64,000 nt of DNA from Stanieria cyanosphaera PCC 7437 (GTDB lineage Bacteria; Cyanobacteriota; Cyanobacteriia; Cyanobacteriales; Xenococcaceae). This document shows positions 62,445 to 64,000 of this stretch, one piece after another. The stretch lies in the NCBI RefSeq assembly GCF_000317575.1, contig NC_019748.1, positions 4,977,210-5,041,209 of the forward strand, in the 5' to 3' direction. The position numbers and the translations under genes are program-made. A model generated the notes under the pieces. That model did no database searches and was not told the DNA's origin. It was given only the letters and a program-made list of their open reading frames with translations. The number at the start of each line of letters is the position of its first letter. Within the stretch, counting starts at the first letter, position 1.

Positions 62445-63347
62445 CTATCCTGATTTAGCTGCTAACATTTGCCAAGCTAACTTTGCTGCACCTACCATTC
62501 CTGCCTTATTACCTAATTGAGCAACTAACAATTCCAAGTCAACACGGGAACTAGGTAAAACTCGCTTTTCAATTTCAGCTAAAGTGGCAGGCAAGAAAAA
62601 CTCCGCACTAGCACTTATCCCACCGCCAATAATAATTGCTTCGGGAGTTAGCACATAGATTAAACTAGCTAATCCTATACCCAACAATTTACCATAACTT
62701 TGCCAAAACTCTAACGCCTCGCGATCGCCTGCCTGAGCTAATTTACCTAACTCTACTGGTTGTTTTCCTGTAGCACGACGAATTGCTGCAATTGAAGTAT
62801 ATTGCTCTAAGGAGCCTTGATTACCACTGTTACAAGGATATCCATCGGGGTAGAGAGTAATTAAACCTAACTCTCCAGCAGCACCAAGATGACCAGTAAA
62901 CAATTTACCATCTAGGATAATTGCACCACCTACTCCTGTCCCTAAAGTTAATAAAATTAAATTTTTAAATCTTTTCCCTGCGCCCAACCAAGCCTCGCCT
63001 AAACCAGCACAATTAGCGTCATTAGCTAAAACTGTTGGGAGTGCTGTTTTGCTTTCCAACCAATCAGCGAGAGGAACATCTTGCCAACCAGCTAAATTAA
63101 TAGCTACTTGAGCAATCCTACCATTAGCATCTGTGGGACCTGGTGTACCTAAACCAATTGCCTGGCAATGATTTGTTTGATTTAACTTGATTACTGCTAG
63201 AGCGATCGCATCTATCACTGCTATCGGTGTTGAGGGTTGAGGAGTAGGGATGGAGGTAGATTCTGTACAAGTCCCATCTTGCAGAAAACAGCCTAATTTA
63301 ATTGCTGTTCCTCCCAAATCAATGCCAATGACCGACAACTCACTCAT
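62445..63347 (-). CDS. ROK-family sugar kinase (glucokinase-like)
   Basis: 300 residues. The ATP phosphate loop is in VIGIDLGGTAIKLG. The sugar site is in ANDANCAGLGEAWLGAGK, with catalytic Asp in NDAN. The adenosine motif is LTLGTGVGGAIILDGKLFTG. The usual ROK zinc signature CxCGxxGCxE is changed to CNSGNQGSLE, so zinc is probably not bound, as in some glucokinases. It likely phosphorylates glucose or a related hexose. It is followed 9 nt later by the deformylase gene on the same strand. Confidence 0.88.
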   Translation of the reverse strand: MSELSVIGIDLGGTAIKLGCFLQDGTCTESTSIPTPQPSTPIAVIDAIALAVIKLNQTNHCQAIGLGTPGPTDANGRIAQVAINLAGWQDVPLADWLESKTALPTVLANDANCAGLGEAWLGAGKRFKNLILLTLGTGVGGAIILDGKLFTGHLGAAGELGLITLYPDGYPCNSGNQGSLEQYTSIAAIRRATGKQPVELGKLAQAGDREALEFWQSYGKLLGIGLASLIYVLTPEAIIIGGGISASAEFFLPATLAEIEKRVLPSSRVDLELLVAQLGNKAGMVGAAKLAWQMLAAKSG

Positions 63348-63356
63348 AATTTTGGT

Positions 63357-63878
63357 TTAAAAAACAATTTTTTGATATTCTTCTTCGGTATACAAATCTT
63401 GATTACTATTGAGACGGTCTAAAAATACCAACCCATCAAGATGATCTAATTCGTGCTGAAAAATACGAGCGACAAAATCAGTCAATATTTGGCGTTGTTT
63501 TTGACCTTCTCTGTTATAGTACTCTACTTCAATTGTTTGATAGCGACGAATTAATCCCCTTAAACCTGGAATACTAAGACATCCTTCCCAATCTTGAACT
63601 TTTTCCTCACTATAAGCAATAATTTGAGGATTGATCATTACAGTTGGTTGCATCATCGGCGCGTGAGGATAACGAATATTTGGGCGCGAAGCGATCACAA
63701 ATACACGATAAGATTGAGATACTTGAGGTGCAGCAATGCCTACCCCATTAGCTGAAGCAACAGTTTGAAGCAGAGAATCAATTAACGCAGAAAGATTTGG
63801 ATCGTTAAAATTTTCTATCAGGCGTGCTTTTTGTCTAAGAATAGGATTACCAAGTTGAGCAATTTCTAATTGAGTCAT
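63357..63878 (-). CDS. def: Peptide deformylase
   Basis: 173 residues with the three deformylase motifs: GVGIAAPQ, EGCLS (metal-ligand Cys) and HELDH. The enzyme removes the formyl group from nascent protein N-termini in the cytoplasm. I use MTQLEIAQLGNPILRQKA as the start, as in relatives. A longer frame begins 22 codons upstream (MSECDLAF) without family support. The ROK kinase gene lies 9 nt downstream, so the pair may be co-transcribed. Confidence 0.95.
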   Translation of the reverse strand: MTQLEIAQLGNPILRQKARLIENFNDPNLSALIDSLLQTVASANGVGIAAPQVSQSYRVFVIASRPNIRYPHAPMMQPTVMINPQIIAYSEEKVQDWEGCLSIPGLRGLIRRYQTIEVEYYNREGQKQRQILTDFVARIFQHELDHLDGLVFLDRLNSNQDLYTEEEYQKIVF

Positions 63879-64000
63879 AATTGTATTTGGTGTTGCGATC
63901 TTGTGTTGTGCAGCAGAGGCGAAGGCGAGATCGCACTCTGACAATTAAATCTAAATATAGATCGTACTATTTAGTTTTGGGATACTGCCCAACTGATAAA

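Overview
The window is chromosomal DNA of an AT-rich cyanobacterium. The evidence is a complete psbE-psbF-psbL-psbJ operon preceded by ycf48 and a membrane rubredoxin, a high-light-inducible protein, petL, PatA-type response regulators, and many copies of the HIP1 octamer (GCGATCGC) inside and between genes. Gene content and codon style fit a Pleurocapsales/Chroococcales-type organism, but the genus cannot be fixed from this sequence alone.

Layout. 1-5.3 kb is a Pil/Pix-type chemotaxis cluster on the minus strand (two PatA-like regulators, a CheY, and a methyl-accepting protein cut by the window edge). 5.4-25 kb is mostly housekeeping: sulfiredoxin, a GrpE-like protein, the photosystem II operon, murA, tRNA-Leu, an rRNA methyltransferase, an RTX protein, polyphosphate kinase, Hlip, DUF3124, tRNA-Asn, an M28 peptidase, mutM, a GNAT protein and tRNA-Pro. 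This stretch is interrupted at 17.2-18.2 kb by a small graveyard of broken toxin-antitoxin type genes. 25.4-27.8 kb is a second decayed patch: a kinase truncated by an ISAs1 fragment, and broken leucine-rich-repeat genes.

28-62 kb is an accessory island. It holds a two-partner secretion pair (TpsB/TpsA), several small exported proteins, VapBC-like and HigBA-like modules, a TPR-CHAT protein, DUF928, and a CHASE2 histidine kinase with a NarL-type regulator. It also holds a rare Hsp70-Ser/Thr kinase-WD40 fusion, an IS200/IS605 element with tnpA and tnpB, and a plus-strand operon of C39-like peptidase, unknown protein, two dynamin-like GTPases and a GrpE-like protein. A second NarL-type regulator with a kinase-like partner follows. 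62.3-64 kb returns to housekeeping (petL, ROK kinase, peptide deformylase).

The most interesting signal is a promoter module found five times. A TTGACAGAAAC-like box is followed after exactly 39 nt by a TTATAG -10-like box. It lies upstream of four small genes at 34-38 kb and of the dynamin operon at 53.8 kb, and related boxes flank both NarL-type regulator loci. I infer that the two-component systems, small exported proteins and Hsp70/dynamin/GrpE machinery form one regulon. Segmental duplication is visible at several places: a vestigial copy of the tpsA start, paralogous regulator loci with a vestigial kinase start, duplicated upstream regions, and a fragment of the Hsp70-kinase-WD40 linker.
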